DNA of 64,000 nucleotides from Rotaria sordida (GCA_905250125.1 CAJNOL010000127.1:1-64000), one strand, 5' to 3'; positions 12,301-33,240 are shown, numbered from the stretch's first letter. Program-made: numbers and translations. The notes: generated from the sequence alone by a model not told the origin.

Positions 12301-14383
12301 AAATATAGACTGTAAACAGCTTTAGTATATTATTTTATTGATGCACGAATAATGTTAATCAAAGCAATTGCAATTCAATATCGTATAGATTATCCCAATG
12401 AACGATATTATTCTCATGATTTACAAGATCCAATGGAATTCTTAGATGCTTTGTCATATCAGGCCGCTGAATGAAAACCAAAACATTTGTATAAATGTTT
12501 TCTTTTAGTTGCCCGTTGTTTTGCGTATAATCTCCTTTACACCATCACCATTACACAAAAACATAAAAGATGTGTCTTGTTCGTCGAAGAAGCTCTCGAA
12601 ACTTTTGCATTTTGGTATTTTTCACTTCTATATTATTCTATTTCCATATTCTTTCCTCTCGACATTATGGTAAATCGCTAGAAATAGCATAACTTATCAC
12701 TGAAGAAGCTTTAGCTGTTTGATTGTTGAATTAACAGTTAAATAAAAGGTACTTCGATATCTAGTGATTGATATCTGTTTCGTTCTGTGTTCTATAAACA
12801 ATTTTTCTGTCAATGATTTTTTCCAATGTGTTAAAAAAGCTCGCTGTTATTCAAAATATTAAATGCTTTTTGAACTAGAAGAGAAATAATATTATGTTTG
12901 CTCAATATCATTTTCAGCCGTAAGAGATTCATTCCATCATTTGCATCTTTTCTTTTAATTTTTGTCGTTAATCTGAATATCCTATGGAAACATGTTGATG
13001 GCAAATAGATATTGTCAACTTGAATTATTTGCTGATCTCAATTATCTGTTTACGAAATAAACAGATATTTCAAGTGTAAAGAATAATTTCTTCTTCATCA
13101 ATAGTATCGTTCATGGAAGTTTCATCATTTTTTTTTCTATCATTGTTTGTTTTATAATTTTCTAGAAAAGCATTATAAACTATTAATTGAAAATTAGACT
13201 AGAAGAATAGTTACTTTTGTTGATGAACAATAAGAAATTATTGTCGGTTTTTTTTTTCAAGATACCAATATTAATCGATCAATCATTGTTGAATCGACAT
13301 ATTGACAATTGTATGTGTATTTGTGATAAAGTCTTATTTCGACTAAAACAATTTAAACAAAAATGAATATGTGAATTATACCTAAGATAACAGTGATTAT
13401 AACACCATTAAAAATTAACCAAAGAGAAAATACTTAAAAAAAAGCAATACTAATACATTAAAGCAATGAAAGAAGGCAAAGAAAAATCTATTATCTTATT
13501 ACTTATATTAATCAAGAACATAACTTGCTACCAGTATAGATTTAATAACTAACTGATCATCATTCTATTTTCCTATTTGTTTCTTTTATAAATATTAATT
13601 AAATAATATTTATTATATTTGACATGATTAGTTTTGTTTCTTTCTACATTTTTCATAATAAATTATTCTAGGTAAAAGATGTAATCAGACTATTACTATT
13701 AAACATATATTAACAAGTAATTATAGAAGAAAGATTCGAAACATAATTAATCTGTTGACACTATTTCCAAGTTTTTATTAACATACATACCTTTATACTA
13801 AATACTTGTTCGTTTCTTTTCTTACCTTGTACTTCATTAATCGTCCTTGTACTGGTATAGTATGTTATTCTTTTTTTGAGAGTATTATTTACCTTGAAGT
13901 AAAATGTTTATAATTAATAAAAAATAACATATAGATTTTATCTGACTTTATTTCTATGGCAATAGGATCGCAACAAATTCTCTTAATATGAACTCTAAAC
14001 ATTTGCTATTTCTCTTCTATAAACGTTCTGTTTTTGCTTTCTTAATCTAAAAACAGTATATCGACGAATGTCGTACTAACAATTGAATTTTTTGACTAGT
14101 ATTTTTTTCTTTTTTTTTTTTATGATGTGAATTCTCTTTTGTTGAAAAGAAGAAATACTAATCTAAACATGGATATGATGAATCTTCTCACACACAAAGT
14201 TCTTTTTTTTTTTACTGTTCTCTGTGTGTTTGATGAGTTAAGAGAAAGAGAAAATGAATAGAGATTCGACGAAAAAAAAAAACGGATCAAAGCAGTACAC
14301 ACACAGATACTTACACTCATATTAAACATTCGAACATACACACATACATATATATATATATAGACACAGACAAAGGTATATTT
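9387..14383. other. Five-kilobase gene-poor region
   Basis: Between the BRCT gene and the INTS12 stop I find only AT-rich sequence with short ORFs, apart from the broken ORF at 12352-12681 listed separately. Minus-strand 11380-11480 reads SYLHADDLFIIRKLN, superficially like a reverse-transcriptase ADD motif, but the surrounding frames have no other RT blocks. Simple AT and A/T tracts are common towards 13.5-14.3 kb. Confidence 0.4.
12352..12681 (+). pseudogene. Broken ORF, family not recognised
   Basis: From ATG 12352 the frame reads YPNERYYSHDLQDPMEFLDA and continues past one in-frame TGA (12472-12474) in the same frame with KPKHLYKCFLLVARCFAYNL, ending at 12681. The amino-acid composition before and just after the TGA looks protein-like. 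The last third is hydrophobic and less convincing. It could be a decayed exon of a local gene family. No domain recognised. Confidence 0.3.
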
Positions 14384-16395
14384 TCAAAATTTCTTAGTCA
14401 AACTTTTCTCAGCAGCCAGTTTTTTCATTTGTTTTAAACGTTTTTCAAAATCAAGACCCGTTGCTATTTTAGTATTTGTACCAGTTGTTGATGATGGTGA
14501 ATTACTACAAGAACTACTTAAACGATTAAATGTTGTAGTACTTGTTGATGGAGGAGATTTAACCACGGATGTTTGTCGACCTAATGGTGTCGGTGAACTA
14601 ATTCGTTGTAAAGTTTTAGATGTTGGTAATAATTTTTGTGTAGATTTTAATGATGATGATGATATTTGAGGTTTTAGTACAGGTGGTGATGATGGTTTAT
14701 TAGATTTCAATGATGAAAGTGATAATGAACTTGTTGTTTTTAATGATCCTGTATTACTACCATTTATTGATTGTTTTAATGATATTGAACTTAATGATTT
14801 AGGTGATGGTGGTGAACGTTTTGTATTATTACTATTACTGGTTGTAGTCAATGCTGTTAATTCAGCAAGAATTGAACTTGCTGAACTATTCGAAGTAGTA
14901 CTAGTCACTTCTGATGTTGTCTTTTTTTCTTTAAATCCAGTTGCTAATGATGCCCAACCATTAGTATTTTTTGTTGTAATACCATTAGTTAATGAAGAAT
15001 TTGAACTAGATATTGATGGATTACTAATTGTTGTAGTATCAGATATTATTGAATCAGACGACTATAAAACAAAAACAAAAAAAATTTGAATAAATGATAT
15101 TTGAATAAACAAAAATAAAAAAATATCAATTTTACTTTTGGTTTAAATGAAAAAAGTCCAGTAGTTACATCTGTAATAGAAGTTGATATACTTTTTTTTC
15201 CCGTAGTTAATGTTGATTCGGTAGTTTTTGATTTATTAATTGATGAAGAAGGATTACTATTTAATTTTGTTTCTTTTATTGATGATTGTGATTGTTGCTA
15301 TAAATAGAATTATTTTTTATTAGATAATTTTAATAATGGCAAAGTCAGGATTGAGAGTTAAGGGAGTTCACTCTTCTCTATGGACTTTTGCGCTCTCTAG
15401 TGAGAATTTTTAAGAACCAAAAAAACATTTTTCAAAAATTTCGCTAGAATGGGTTCAAGAGTTCGTTGAGGTGGGGCTGAGACTGAGGCTCACTCTAGCC
15501 TGCCACTGAGTTTGATTGATAAAGAACATATTTTTTATTCTTACTCGTTTATTAATCGATCTTCGACATTTTGCACAGTACCATAAACATCGAGGATCAC
15601 TAATATCAGCAGTACTGACGGGTGGTTTATGACATTTTTGATGATACTTAGCATGGCACTCATGACAGTCAACTAAACGATTGTCTTTTTCTTCTGTCAG
15701 AACCCTTTAATAAAAAAAGAAAAAGAATTTTATCAATTAAAATTGACAATAAATATTATTATTTTGACTTACATGCATTTATTGCAAACAAGACCTAATT
15801 CAATAGCAAATTCATCAATATCACGAGATGATGATGGATTTATTTGAGATTCCGATGATTTTGATTTGATTTCATCATTATCATCGTCATCTTGATAGAT
15901 ATCATCGTCTTTATCATTTGTATGAATAATTTCTTCTGATTGTGGTTTTTTCTTTTTTGATATTTCATCATCATCTTTAATTACCGAAGATTTTAAACGT
16001 TTTGGTGGTGGTGGTTTTGAATTTGTTGTTAACGGTGCTGAACGTTTCTTCTATTAGAAAATAGAAAAAAAAAATTTTGATTAAAATTATTCAAATAGAT
16101 AATAATTTACAGGTAATGGTTGTGGAGAATTAGATGTTGCTTGTAAATCAGATTTCGAATCTGATGATGAAGATTCAGGAGAAGACTAAAAATAATGAAT
16201 TTTCTTTTCTTTTCTTTCTTATTAAATATATATGAATAACAAAAAAACCTTTGGTGATTTATTGATTTGTTTATTTTCTTTAATGAGTTCATCTATTAAT
16301 AACTGAAATTGTTCAGACATATCAGATGGATTTGTTAAAAAAATTGAAAGTGTCCGTTGTAGATAATCAAATTGCCGTATTGGCTGTAAGTCCAT
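14384..16395 (-). CDS. INTS12: Integrator complex subunit 12
   Basis: Six exons (16249-16395, 16111-16185, 15773-16050, 15545-15704, 15136-15297, 14384-15061) give 499 aa; human INTS12 is about 460. The N-terminus (PIRQFDYLQRTLSIF) aligns with the INTS1-binding microdomain. Residues about 150-215 hold a single PHD finger: FAIELGLVCNKCM, then VDCHECHAKYHQKCHKPPV, then DPRCLWYCAKC, matching the INTS12 order (AMEMGLAC, QECHNLYH, CHKP, WYCARC). NGWASLATGFK is the counterpart of the vertebrate TGWAAFA segment. The C-terminus ends LKQMKKLAAEKSLTKKF, as in the family. Integrator cleaves snRNAs and terminates promoter-proximal RNA polymerase II transcripts in the nucleus. The middle and C-terminal half is Ser/Thr-rich and probably disordered. 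Confidence 0.92.
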
Positions 16396-18519
16396 TATTT
16401 AAAAATGATTATTAGACAAAATATGGAAAAAAGAAATCTGAAAAATATTTTACTATTTAAAATAAAAGAAAAGAATTTTCTTTTTTTTTCTTTTGTGAAA
16501 AAGAATTTTTTCTGATTTAATTTTCAATAATACCCGCTTTTATATAATAAATGTAGAGCGGATGTTGGTTTTGGTTTTCTTTTTTGTTTTTTTTTAAATT
16601 TTTCTGTCTTATCTTATATAGATTTAGACGGAAAATTTTAATTTAATATTTTGCAAAAGAAAACATATTTTATTGGATTTTCTTTTGTTTTGTTTTTTTA
16701 ATTCAGAAATGAAATTCTGACATCTTGGGTATGAGCTCTAGATATTATACCTTTTTTTTTTAATCGAAATTTTGAATAATAACGACGTTGATGAGAAGAA
16801 TAACCACCATGCAGTACAGTTGTTCTTCGTATGTTCATTTGTTTTTTGTTGAATATCTAGAACACATGCACATACGTTCACGTGTTCATCGCAGAATACG
16901 AACTAACTGATAAATAATATATATATATATATCTAACGACATCTATATATGTATGATATCTTCATTGAAATATATTTGAATATTTCTATTTTTATATCAA
17001 TTTAACGTTTTGATCCATTTAAATAAACGCGATCTAAATATGATTTTATGAATAATTCAAAATTAATATTTTCATCAATGATGAAAAAAAAAACTATCGA
17101 ATACCAATAACTGCTGACATCTACTCATTAAAAAAGAAAACTTGAATAAATTAATGCTTTCTCTCTCGCGCGCATGCTCTCTCTTAATTGTGCTCATGTT
17201 TTTTTCCTGCTTCATTGTATTCTTTTTTTCTCTTGTCAATATAAATAAGATAATAAAATGCAAAAACAAAAATTTCATATTAAATAAGTTCTAGAAAAAC
17301 ATGTCATATTGCAAGTAGTAGAGCACTCGATTGAATCTCTTTCGACCAGCATATTGATGGACGACGAATGATGTGTGCACCAGCACTCATTATGAGTCTT
17401 TGAGTGTTCAAGCTATTTGGCAAGATGTACATGTTTTTTTTCTTTCACTCAACGACATTCCTCTCTCATCCAAAGTGCCCACTCATTTCAGCCATATACC
17501 ATATGTTTGACTCTCCCTCTCCCCTACATATATATTTATATATATATATATATATATGTAAACGGGTGGATGCATTGTGCACCGAACCCCATTTGGTAGC
17601 GTCATCGCCTAGAATAGAAAGAAAGAGGCAAAGAACGAATGTACGTTTTATATTTCTTTTCTCATTCAACGATATTAGACAATAATGCGATGACGATGTA
17701 CTTTACCCGAGAAAAGAAAAGAGAACGATGGAGCCGAGATTCGAACCACATTCCTTCTCACAGCAACAACACTATACATGCATACGAACAAAATGACGGA
17801 AAAAGCCAACAGTGAGCCCTCCATCATCGCCCTCTATTTATATGTCGCTCTTTCTCTCTCCCTCGCTTATAATCAAGAAAAGAAAAAAAAAAAAGAGAAA
17901 AAGAGAAGAAAAAGAAAAAGAAGAAGAAAAAAAACATGACGAAGAGGAAATAACATCGAGTCAAACAAAACGAACATGAATGCAATGCATGTACGCATAT
18001 AATATGTCGTTGTCATGCATCTCGAGAGAGTGAATAAGAGAAATAGAGAAAGATAGTCTACTATCGCGCCATTAAAAATAAGATGTTTTACTGACTCCAT
18101 TAAGACGATCGATAGAAAGAAAGAAAAAAAGAAACAAGAAATAATATTACACCTACAATGCATCGTCGTATAAAAGCTTTGTCGGGTAAATTGAGTTGAG
18201 GGGCCGAAAATGGGGTCGACCAGTTTCAATCTCATCTGATATATTTTTTAAAATATCGTATTTAATAATTTGTTCATTGTTAATGAATCTTAGAATATAT
18301 ATATATTTATATATTAGCATTGTTTATGTGAAAAAAAAAGTTTAATTTTCAAACGATATTTTATTTTTTCTTATATCTTTCTTTTAATATCACACAAAGA
18401 AAAAATAATGAAAAAAAAAAAAGATTCAAAACGATTTTTTGTTGCTGTTGTTGTTGTTGTTGTTTCTGATGATTTTATATGTTGAATTGCCTGAATATAT
18501 AATATCGTTTGTTCTTTTT
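16396..18519. other. Intergenic, simple-sequence rich
   Basis: Contains TA runs (16917-16933, 17525-17557), a CT/GC patch at 17160-17192 and a strongly purine-biased strand at 17872-17935. No convincing gene. A B-box-like GGTTCGAATCT on the minus strand near 17746 lacks the rest of a tRNA. Confidence 0.4.
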
Positions 18520-25662
<7,143 letters not shown>

Positions 25663-26518
25663 CTGTTCTAAATCTAAATATAATTATTCAAAACAAAAAA
25701 ATAAAATAAAATACAAATATTTTACCTTTTATTATAAATAAAGAAATTATTTAAATTTCATTTTTAATTTTAAAAAAAATCATTTAATATTTTATCTGTA
25801 TTATATTAAATAACAAAAGGAAGAAAAAACGACACAATAGAAAGAAAAAAAAACGAGAGAATAAAAATGTTCTCGAAATATAGTAAATCATAGAAAATTG
25901 TACTCCAAAAATTAATTCATCTTACTGAATGAAATATTAAAATAATTCTCTAAGAAGTATTTCTAAAAGCAATTTTTTTTTATTTTCAAATTTTATTAAA
26001 AGTTAAAGTTATATTAGTAAAAAGATTTAAGTTTTTACTTTTTTTTTTCAAGCGACATTTTATTTCTTTTTATCATGATTGGTGTTACTAATGACGAAGA
26101 GATATTCTATGGATCAATGCTTACTATTGTTAGTTGGAGACAACAACAGCATAACGGCAAGAAAACGCGCATAGATATTTATAGTAAGAGACGAAAAAAA
26201 TAAGAAAAAAAAAAAGAAAGAAACTAATAAAACGAAAATAATTATATAATTCTACATTAATAAGAAGAACACATGTACTCTTATACCAATCGTCTTTTTT
26301 TTTCTTTTGTCATTTTATTGACGAATATGAAAAAACAAGAAATTATTATTACTTGATGAATCATCATATCTATTCTATTTTTTGTTGTTTTTCTTTTTAA
26401 GTTATTTTATTCATTTAAATAAAAATAACTAGATTAATTATTCTGGCATTGTTGAAGTGATTTATATCATCTTGACGAATTATCTTCTACCTTCTTTTTT
26501 TTTGTTTAATTATTAAAT
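25663..26518. promoter_or_regulatory. Divergent FAM135/TDRD3 upstream region
   Basis: The two start codons point away from each other across 856 bp, so this interval must hold both promoters. It is AT-rich with T-rich runs near each start. No TATA box or other motif can be assigned with confidence. AATTATATTTAG lies just upstream of the FAM135 ATG and could be a splice acceptor. Confidence 0.4.
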
Positions 26519-29500
26519 ATGGTAACTGTGATAGCAGATAAAGAAGATTTATCAACACCTGTTAATAATGGTGTTTCTGCCGGTTCACATGATAATGAAC
26601 GAACATTTCAATATATTAAAGATTATCAAGAAGTAAATTCCAATAATTTTTTAACGAAGAAAAAATTCAGTTTTCTTAATAATCTTTTTTTTTTTAAATT
26701 TGAGGTTGATTTTCATCGATCACCATCTTGTAAACCTTTCCCTGATGATTTAGTTGGATTAGCCGATGGTCAAATAACAAAATCTTCAGTAAGTGAATAT
26801 CAAAATGCTTATAAGAAAAGAGTTTACTCAATACAGTTATTTTATAATTTATGTACATTGTTATATTCACTTATCATGTTATATTAATTAAAAATGATAT
26901 TCTTTAAGTAGATGTTCTATAGGAAATGGATAGTAACATTAAAGCTAGTGTTCTTTATCGTGAAAAAGTGTTCCACTTTTCGATATGATATCATATTGAA
27001 AGGAATGTCGAACGCTTTTTCATGCTGGAGAATACTTGCTTAAAGAATACCATAAAAAATTAGCATTACGAAAGAATCAGTTAAATACTTTGATTAAAAA
27101 ATGTGCGCTTTCATTTTTTCACTGTAAAACTAGAACAGTCAGTATGACATAGATTTTTCTAAGGTTAGCCGGTGCAGTTGTTCAAGGACACAAGTTTGAG
27201 GGAGTGTTTATATGGCTACTGTCACGTGGACTTTGGATACACGTAGATATTGATAGGAAGAATATATTTCTTAGATACAAACTTTTATAGTTTAGTACTT
27301 GCTTTCATTAAAGAATTCAAAAAAGAAAAACTTCTTCATAATTCTTTTGGTTCTAGTTGTAAGCAACAGAAAGAACTACATTTCTATAATTGACTATTTT
27401 TGTTTTTCTGTTTGTTTGAAAAATTTTATTTCAAATAGATCAAAGGCATATTTTTCGTGCAAATCGATTCTATTGAATCGATAGCAAAATTCAATAATAA
27501 TAATCAATTAGAACAAACAAATAATAATTATTCTTTACTCTTAACTATTACCGATGGAATTACAACTGTAAAAGGTATTACAAATGATTATATTCCTAAC
27601 TTAAGGTATATAAAATGATTTAAATAAAGAAAAAATTATTTTTTTTTTCCTTTTTATTCAATTCTTTTAGTTTAAATACAAGACCCGGTTGTAAATTATT
27701 ATTAACCGATTTAATTTCAATCAAAGATGGTTTATTACAATTGACACATGACAATACACGTTTTCAATATGGCAGTAATACATATCCTCGACCACGATCT
27801 GCTTATCGAGTAAATAATCTTTACAGAGAAAAGATAAATGTATTATTACATAAAATGAAAAACAAATGATACATAGATAGACTTCTTTCTTTTCCTGTCG
27901 TCGAGACATAAATTGAAAAGGATGATATTTAAATTCATAAGTAAAACGACATAACATTCTATTTTATTATTTCAGGGACGTGGAGGTGGATCCTATCGAC
28001 CTTCATATGAAGGGCGACGTAAGTCTTCTATTTTGTTCTTCCATAAGTTATGTATACATTTTTGTTAAAAGGTGGTGGCGCTGGTAATAGTAATAATCGA
28101 TATGATAACGATGATAATCCATCGAATTTTCTTAAAGGACCACCACCAAAAAATACTTTAATGGATTTTATGACTTCAATTAAAATCTCAAATGATATTA
28201 AACAAACAATAGATAATGATAATCAAAAATTAAAAGATCGACATGAAACTAAACGTCGAAATACTGAACAATATTATCAAACAAATAAACCTACAAATAG
28301 TATTAATACAACGAATTCACTAACAACGAGTAATTCAAATCAACATTATCAATCGAATAATAATCATACAGATCAAATAACATTGCAACAAGATGAAATT
28401 CACGATCAATTAGATACAGAAGATGATTCATCTCATTCAAATTATCGTGAAAGAAGAAATCCTTTACCCCCTAGGTTTGTATCTATTTATAAAGCATCGA
28501 GAGAAGAAAAAAAAATATTGGTGTTGATATATAGAATATTAATAATTAATGCGAAAAAGAAATATGCATGAAGGAAGATTTGTTTCTGCATAACATGTCA
28601 TATTCATGATCTCAACAAAAAAATAACATGTTGTTGAAATGAGTTATGCAAAAAGTTTTTTTCTATAGACAACCGGAAAAAAATAGAAATATTTAATGCT
28701 ACCACCAGAATATCAAAAAGAGTTAAACATAAGATAAACATCTAGAGCACAATAGCAAAGAATAATCTCTGATTTTCATATTAGAAATAACCATTTTCAT
28801 AAAATAGTGAAAATATTACATTATAGTTGCATGTCATTCCAATGAAATTTAAAAGGATAATAACCATCTAAGCTGTATTTATGAATGTAAATCTAAAATG
28901 TATGTCAAATTAAAAAAAAATATTGTCAAAACAATATACGATAATCAGGAGATTTTATGAAACACGATCGAAAAGAAATGTTGAAGTATAGATGTGGAAA
29001 TTTACAGCTTTACCTTAGCAACGCTCCTTCTTCATCATAGTCTGTAATAGATTAACGAAGGAATCCATTCGACTGATAATCTTCGTTTATGCTCATCAGT
29101 AGGATTCATTATGTAGATAAAAATCCTGAGAGTTCGTATCATTAGTCCTTTTATTTCTCGAATCATGGTCATTTTACTGAATTTTTAATTCATAGCAGGA
29201 CCAGGGTTCCCGATTGTTTTTGGGAGCGGGGAGCTAAAAATTTGTCAGAAAGTCTATAATTTTTTCGCAGAAAGTCAATATTTTTGCAAAAAAAGTCTTT
29301 TTTTTGCGAGAGGTTTGCCAGAAATAACATTGACTTTCTGCGAGAAATTTGGCAGAAAGCACCACCTTTAGTTTAATTTTATTCCAGCAAATGCAAAAGC
29401 TTTCTGGTGAATTGAACTTTAAAGTTGTCGCAGAAAGTGTTATAAAAAGTTGTGGCAGAAAGTCTGAAGTTTTTTGGGGGGGGGGGGGGGGGGAAGCCTC

Positions 29501-32500
29501 TCCCACAATCGGGAATCTTAAGCAGGACATCATGAGAAAAATCGGAACAAGGAGTTTCAGTCTGAAATTCTTCTTAATAATAGTTGTCATGGCCCTTATG
29601 ATATCCTGACAGTTTCAACTCGAACGGATGTTTTCCCTCTGAGATAAAACGCTTGCCAGAAATGTTACTGTCATATGAAAACTCCTGAAATAGCCTAGGT
29701 TTTCTACATACAATATTCTTAAGAAGAAATTATACGTTTCAGCTGAAACTTTCAGAATATCACACAGGTCATGAGAGTTATTGTTGATGAAAACTTCAGA
29801 CCGAAACTCCTTGTTGAGATTTTTCTCGTGATATCCTGCAATAGACTGAAAACTCAGTAAAATGACTATGACTCGAGAAGAAAGGCCTAATGACATGAAC
29901 CTTTTTAGAATTTTTATCTACATTATGAGTCCTATATATGAGCTCAAACGGAGTTTATCAATCGGATGAATTTCCTCGTAAGCTATGAAGCTTAAGTCTT
30001 CTGTGAGATTATTTTGATAGAAGATTAAATTTAACATGCTTGCCTTTGGTCTCCTTTGCAAACTCACTGTAACGTATGACAGATAATATCTTTCATCATG
30101 GACATATCAGTATGTTGAAAGTCTTTGTTTGGAGAATTCTTTGGTTTATAAAGGACATAGATCCATTGTATTGTCCATTTTAATCCAGTATAGTTTGTGC
30201 TAACAACTTTTATTGAATGTTTTACTTTAAATTGCAAATTATCATTCTCGAATTATTAATCTGAAAAAAACCATTCTCTTAGACAAAAAAAGAAAAAGAA
30301 AATCAAATCCATCATTATATCAAAATTGATATAAATGCTTATCATCAAATTTCATAATTAAAAGTATTGTTTCCTCTCCTTTTTTCTTTGTATTCATAAA
30401 GTTAAGTATTAATAATTCGCATACATTTATTCATTTCTATTTAATTGTTTTATATTAGACTTCAACGTGCTCAAGAAGAACGTACTCGTCGGAATACAAA
30501 TCGTTATTATGATGAATCAACATCATTAAATGGAAGTGAAATAAATGGTAATTATCGTAATAGCACAATAAATAATAATTCATTGTCTTCCTCATCATCA
30601 TATTCACGACGTGGAGATCCGATGTCCTATATTCCTCATAATTCATCTACTGGTCAACCACATACAACTACGCTCAATTCCTATGCACCACATGGGAATA
30701 TACTTGCACCTGCAATTGGCTCAACTCCAGCTCATCTTGCTTATTTTCCAGCTAATCCGGTATTAAAATCTAAAGAAAAAAAAAATTCAAATCATTCTTT
30801 TTATATTTTGATATCTGTTTTTCAATTAGGGTCATTTAACATATAGTCTTGCTGGTATTTCAAGTCCTCCATTTCATAGTCAACAATCATCAATGGGTCC
30901 TGGATATACAAATGATCATTTAACATTTTGTTATAGAACTTCGTATGTAACTCCAACTTATCTTCCATCAACAGTCACTACGAATGGTTTAAATGATGAT
31001 TCAAAAACTTCTAATAATAGTTCATCTGTTTTACAAACAAATTCATTCGTTGATGAAAATGAAATAAAACCAACAAATGAATCTCAACAAGATGAAAATA
31101 ATAATAATAATGAAAATAAATCTCAATCTTCGTCAATCGAACAAAAAGCAATTTCATCATCATCATCATCATCATCGTCATCGTCATCATCATCAAATGA
31201 TGAAAATAATAATTCTCAACAAGTTATTGCTGAACAACATGAAGATAAACGTCGAGTTGTAAATCCAGTATGTTTCAAAAAAACAAAAAGAATTTTTTTT
31301 TATTGAATTTTAATTTCTTTTTATAGAATTTACGAATACGTTGGAGAATAGGTGATATTTGTTTAGCTCGATGGAGTGAAGATCAAGAAGTATATATTAA
31401 AAATTATGATTATAAAAATAATAATTATTTATTTATTTTCTAATAGTATTATGTCGCTACTATTGTTCATATTCAACCTCCTTATTGTGTTGTTTTATTT
31501 CGTGATTATAATAATTACGATAAATTACACTTTAGTGAATTGAAAATAATACCACGTGATCAACAATATGTAAGTTTGAGAGTTTCATTCTTTTATTCCT
31601 TATCCACAGGTTAAAAGAACATTATAAAACAAAAAGAAAACTCTTCTTGGTCGTCTCATCCTTGATGATTTAAGGTTTAGTTATAACGCAATAGATTGAA
31701 GTCTACATACGACAAGTATCATTTCATGTGATCACTACAGTCAGTATATCGATCATTACAGTGTGATTTATATTGGCGATCTTTTTTGAAAGTATCAAAA
31801 CCGATGGATATTTTTGAAAGTTTGTTAAAACCGACGAAGTCGAGTCGTTTTCGATGTACCCTAATATTATTGACGCGTCTGAACCGCTTGTACTAGCTAC
31901 AGAACCTAAATCCGCTTCAGTTATGAGATAAGTTTTTATTATAGATGCCGCTACAAAAAATATTTATTAGTAAAATATATTCTGAAACTATTTTCTTCTC
32001 GGTTAATTTGAATTTAGATAGAAAAAATTTTCTAAAATCGTTTACAGTTGGAAGCGAAAGTTATAAGTGCCATTGGCAGTAGTGCAAACAAACGTGCAAC
32101 ATAGAATGTGGTTAACACAGAAACATTCGAAGTGATACTTATGAAATAAATATTTTCCATTCGATTTATAAAAATCATTTTGCCTCATTAATCATCGGGT
32201 AGAAAAATCATACGAATGACGAAATAGTATTTAAATCATAAAATGCAATTTCTACATTATAGATATACGAGAAAATTAGTTGAATAGTATAATCTAGTAT
32301 AGAATTATACTTAGATGAAAATTCATAATTAAAAACAAAATAAATTATCAATGATCTTCTTCTCGTTTTATAGTATCAATATGCTCCACCAATAACTGCA
32401 TCACCACATGATTTAAATATTCTTGCGACTAATGTTTGTTTTCCTTCACGTACACATTACTATTCTCCAACAATGGATGAATGTATAATGATGCCAGAAG

Positions 32501-32973
32501 CTCCACCATTTCCATTTAATTCTGCCGGTACATTATATATGTGTCCACCAACATTAACATCTATTTCACGTTCAAATAATCATTATCATACAAATGGTTT
32601 ATCATCTTTTCAACAGACAAGTAGACGTATCGAAAATGGAAATATTAATAATACTAATCATACAAATATTGATACAACAATAAATTCTTCATCAACACCA
32701 AGTAAAGATTCAAATGATACAAGTATTATTGATTCAACAACAACATCAATGGATGATAATCAACAACAACAACAACAACAAGATGAATCATTATCAACAC
32801 AAGAAATTCGACGATGTTGTATTGCTGATGCACCTATAATGCTAGTTACAAAAGATGATGAACGTGAACGTAGTACAAGTACAGAAAGTTTAATAAGTAG
32901 TAAATATGATGAACAACAATTGACAAGTGAAGAAGAAAAACAAGAAAATAATTCTATGGTCAATGTTGATTAA
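26519..32973 (+). CDS. TDRD3: Tudor domain-containing protein 3-like
   Basis: Eleven exons: 26519-26632, 26705-26788, 27439-27605, 27671-27809, 27976-28018, 28072-28474, 30459-30759, 30830-31267, 31327-31389, 31447-31569, 32374-32973. They give 824 aa. Residues about 67-170 are the OB-fold region (LLLTITDGITTVKGIT, LNTRPGCKLLLTDLISIKDG), aligning with TDRD3 'LNTPPGTKVKLSGIVDIKNG'. A GRGGGSYRPSYEGRRGG stretch follows. FLKGPPP then NTLMDFMTSI resembles the TDRD3 LFDFLESKMG motif that binds exon-junction factors. The Tudor domain (about 564-625: WRIGDICLARWSEDQEYYVA, VVLFRDYNNYDKLHFSEL) reads methylarginine in this family. TDRD3 partners topoisomerase 3B in the nucleus and in RNA granules. Long Ser and Gln runs and a 200-residue disordered tail are present. 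The first 66 residues are not recognised, so the start is less certain. Introns 2, 6 and 10 are long and carry repeats. Confidence 0.85.
26896..27051. mobile_element. Small foldback element in TDRD3 intron 2
   Basis: The outer words GATATTCTTTAAGTAG and, inverted, GGTATTCTTTAAGCAAG mark the ends. Inside, CGTGAAAAAGTGTTCCAC pairs with GTCGAACGCTTTTTCATG around the centre GATATGATATCATA. About 155 bp, no ORF: a MITE-like palindrome. Confidence 0.55.
29028..30010. mobile_element. Foldback element in TDRD3 intron 6, interrupted by a hAT MITE
   Basis: The left arm (29028-29201 plus 29529 to about 29690) and the right arm (about 29700-30010) are inverted copies at roughly 80% by eye. GTCATTTTACTGAATTTT (29168) recurs inverted at 29851, ATTATGTAGATAAAAATCCT (29109) at 29912, and CAAGGAGTTTCAGTCTGAA (29547) at 29800. 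The right flank continues to CAAACTCACTGTAA (30060), giving a CAGTGAG end next to TA as in the other foldbacks here. Confidence 0.65.
29202..29520. mobile_element. hAT-type MITE with 8-bp target site duplication
   Basis: Flanked by AGCAGGAC on both sides (29194-29201 and 29521-29528), an exact 8-bp duplication typical of hAT elements. The ends are CAGGGTTCCCGATTG and, inverted, TAAGATTCCCGATTG. Inside, GGCAGAAAGT-like subterminal words occur about six times in both orientations, as expected for transposase binding sites. An 18-G run (29476-29493) lies near the right end. No transposase. Confidence 0.8.
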
Positions 32974-33240
32974 ATTTGCATATATATATAAATATCAAAA
33001 AAGAATGAGAGAGAGAGAGAGAAAAAAAAAAGTATAAGCAATTAATTGTTAACATTCGGATAGTAATATTGTATCGCCTACGCATATGTTTACAGTGAGG
33101 ATCTTATATCTTATTCTTCTTCTATTTTTTATTTGATTGTTTCTTTCGAGACGAAAAACAAACAAACTAACAACTACGTCTTTTTCTCTGTTAATACTTA
33201 TTCATTGTTCTTTCGCTTGAATGTGTCCGTTGTTTTCTTG

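Noticed and set aside
17305..17340. A-box-like GTAGTAGAGCACTCGA on the plus strand
   Set aside because: No B box follows within 60 bases and no cloverleaf can be drawn.
17404..17685. Overlapping ORFs around the TA microsatellite
   Set aside because: Frames depend on the (TA)n run; composition is low-complexity.
17700..17790. tRNA-like B box (GGTTCGAATCT on the minus strand)
   Set aside because: No pairing T-stem, no A box at the right distance and no acceptor stem.
29349..29609. ORFs on both strands over the hAT MITE
   Set aside because: Created by the G-run and repeats; no transposase motifs.
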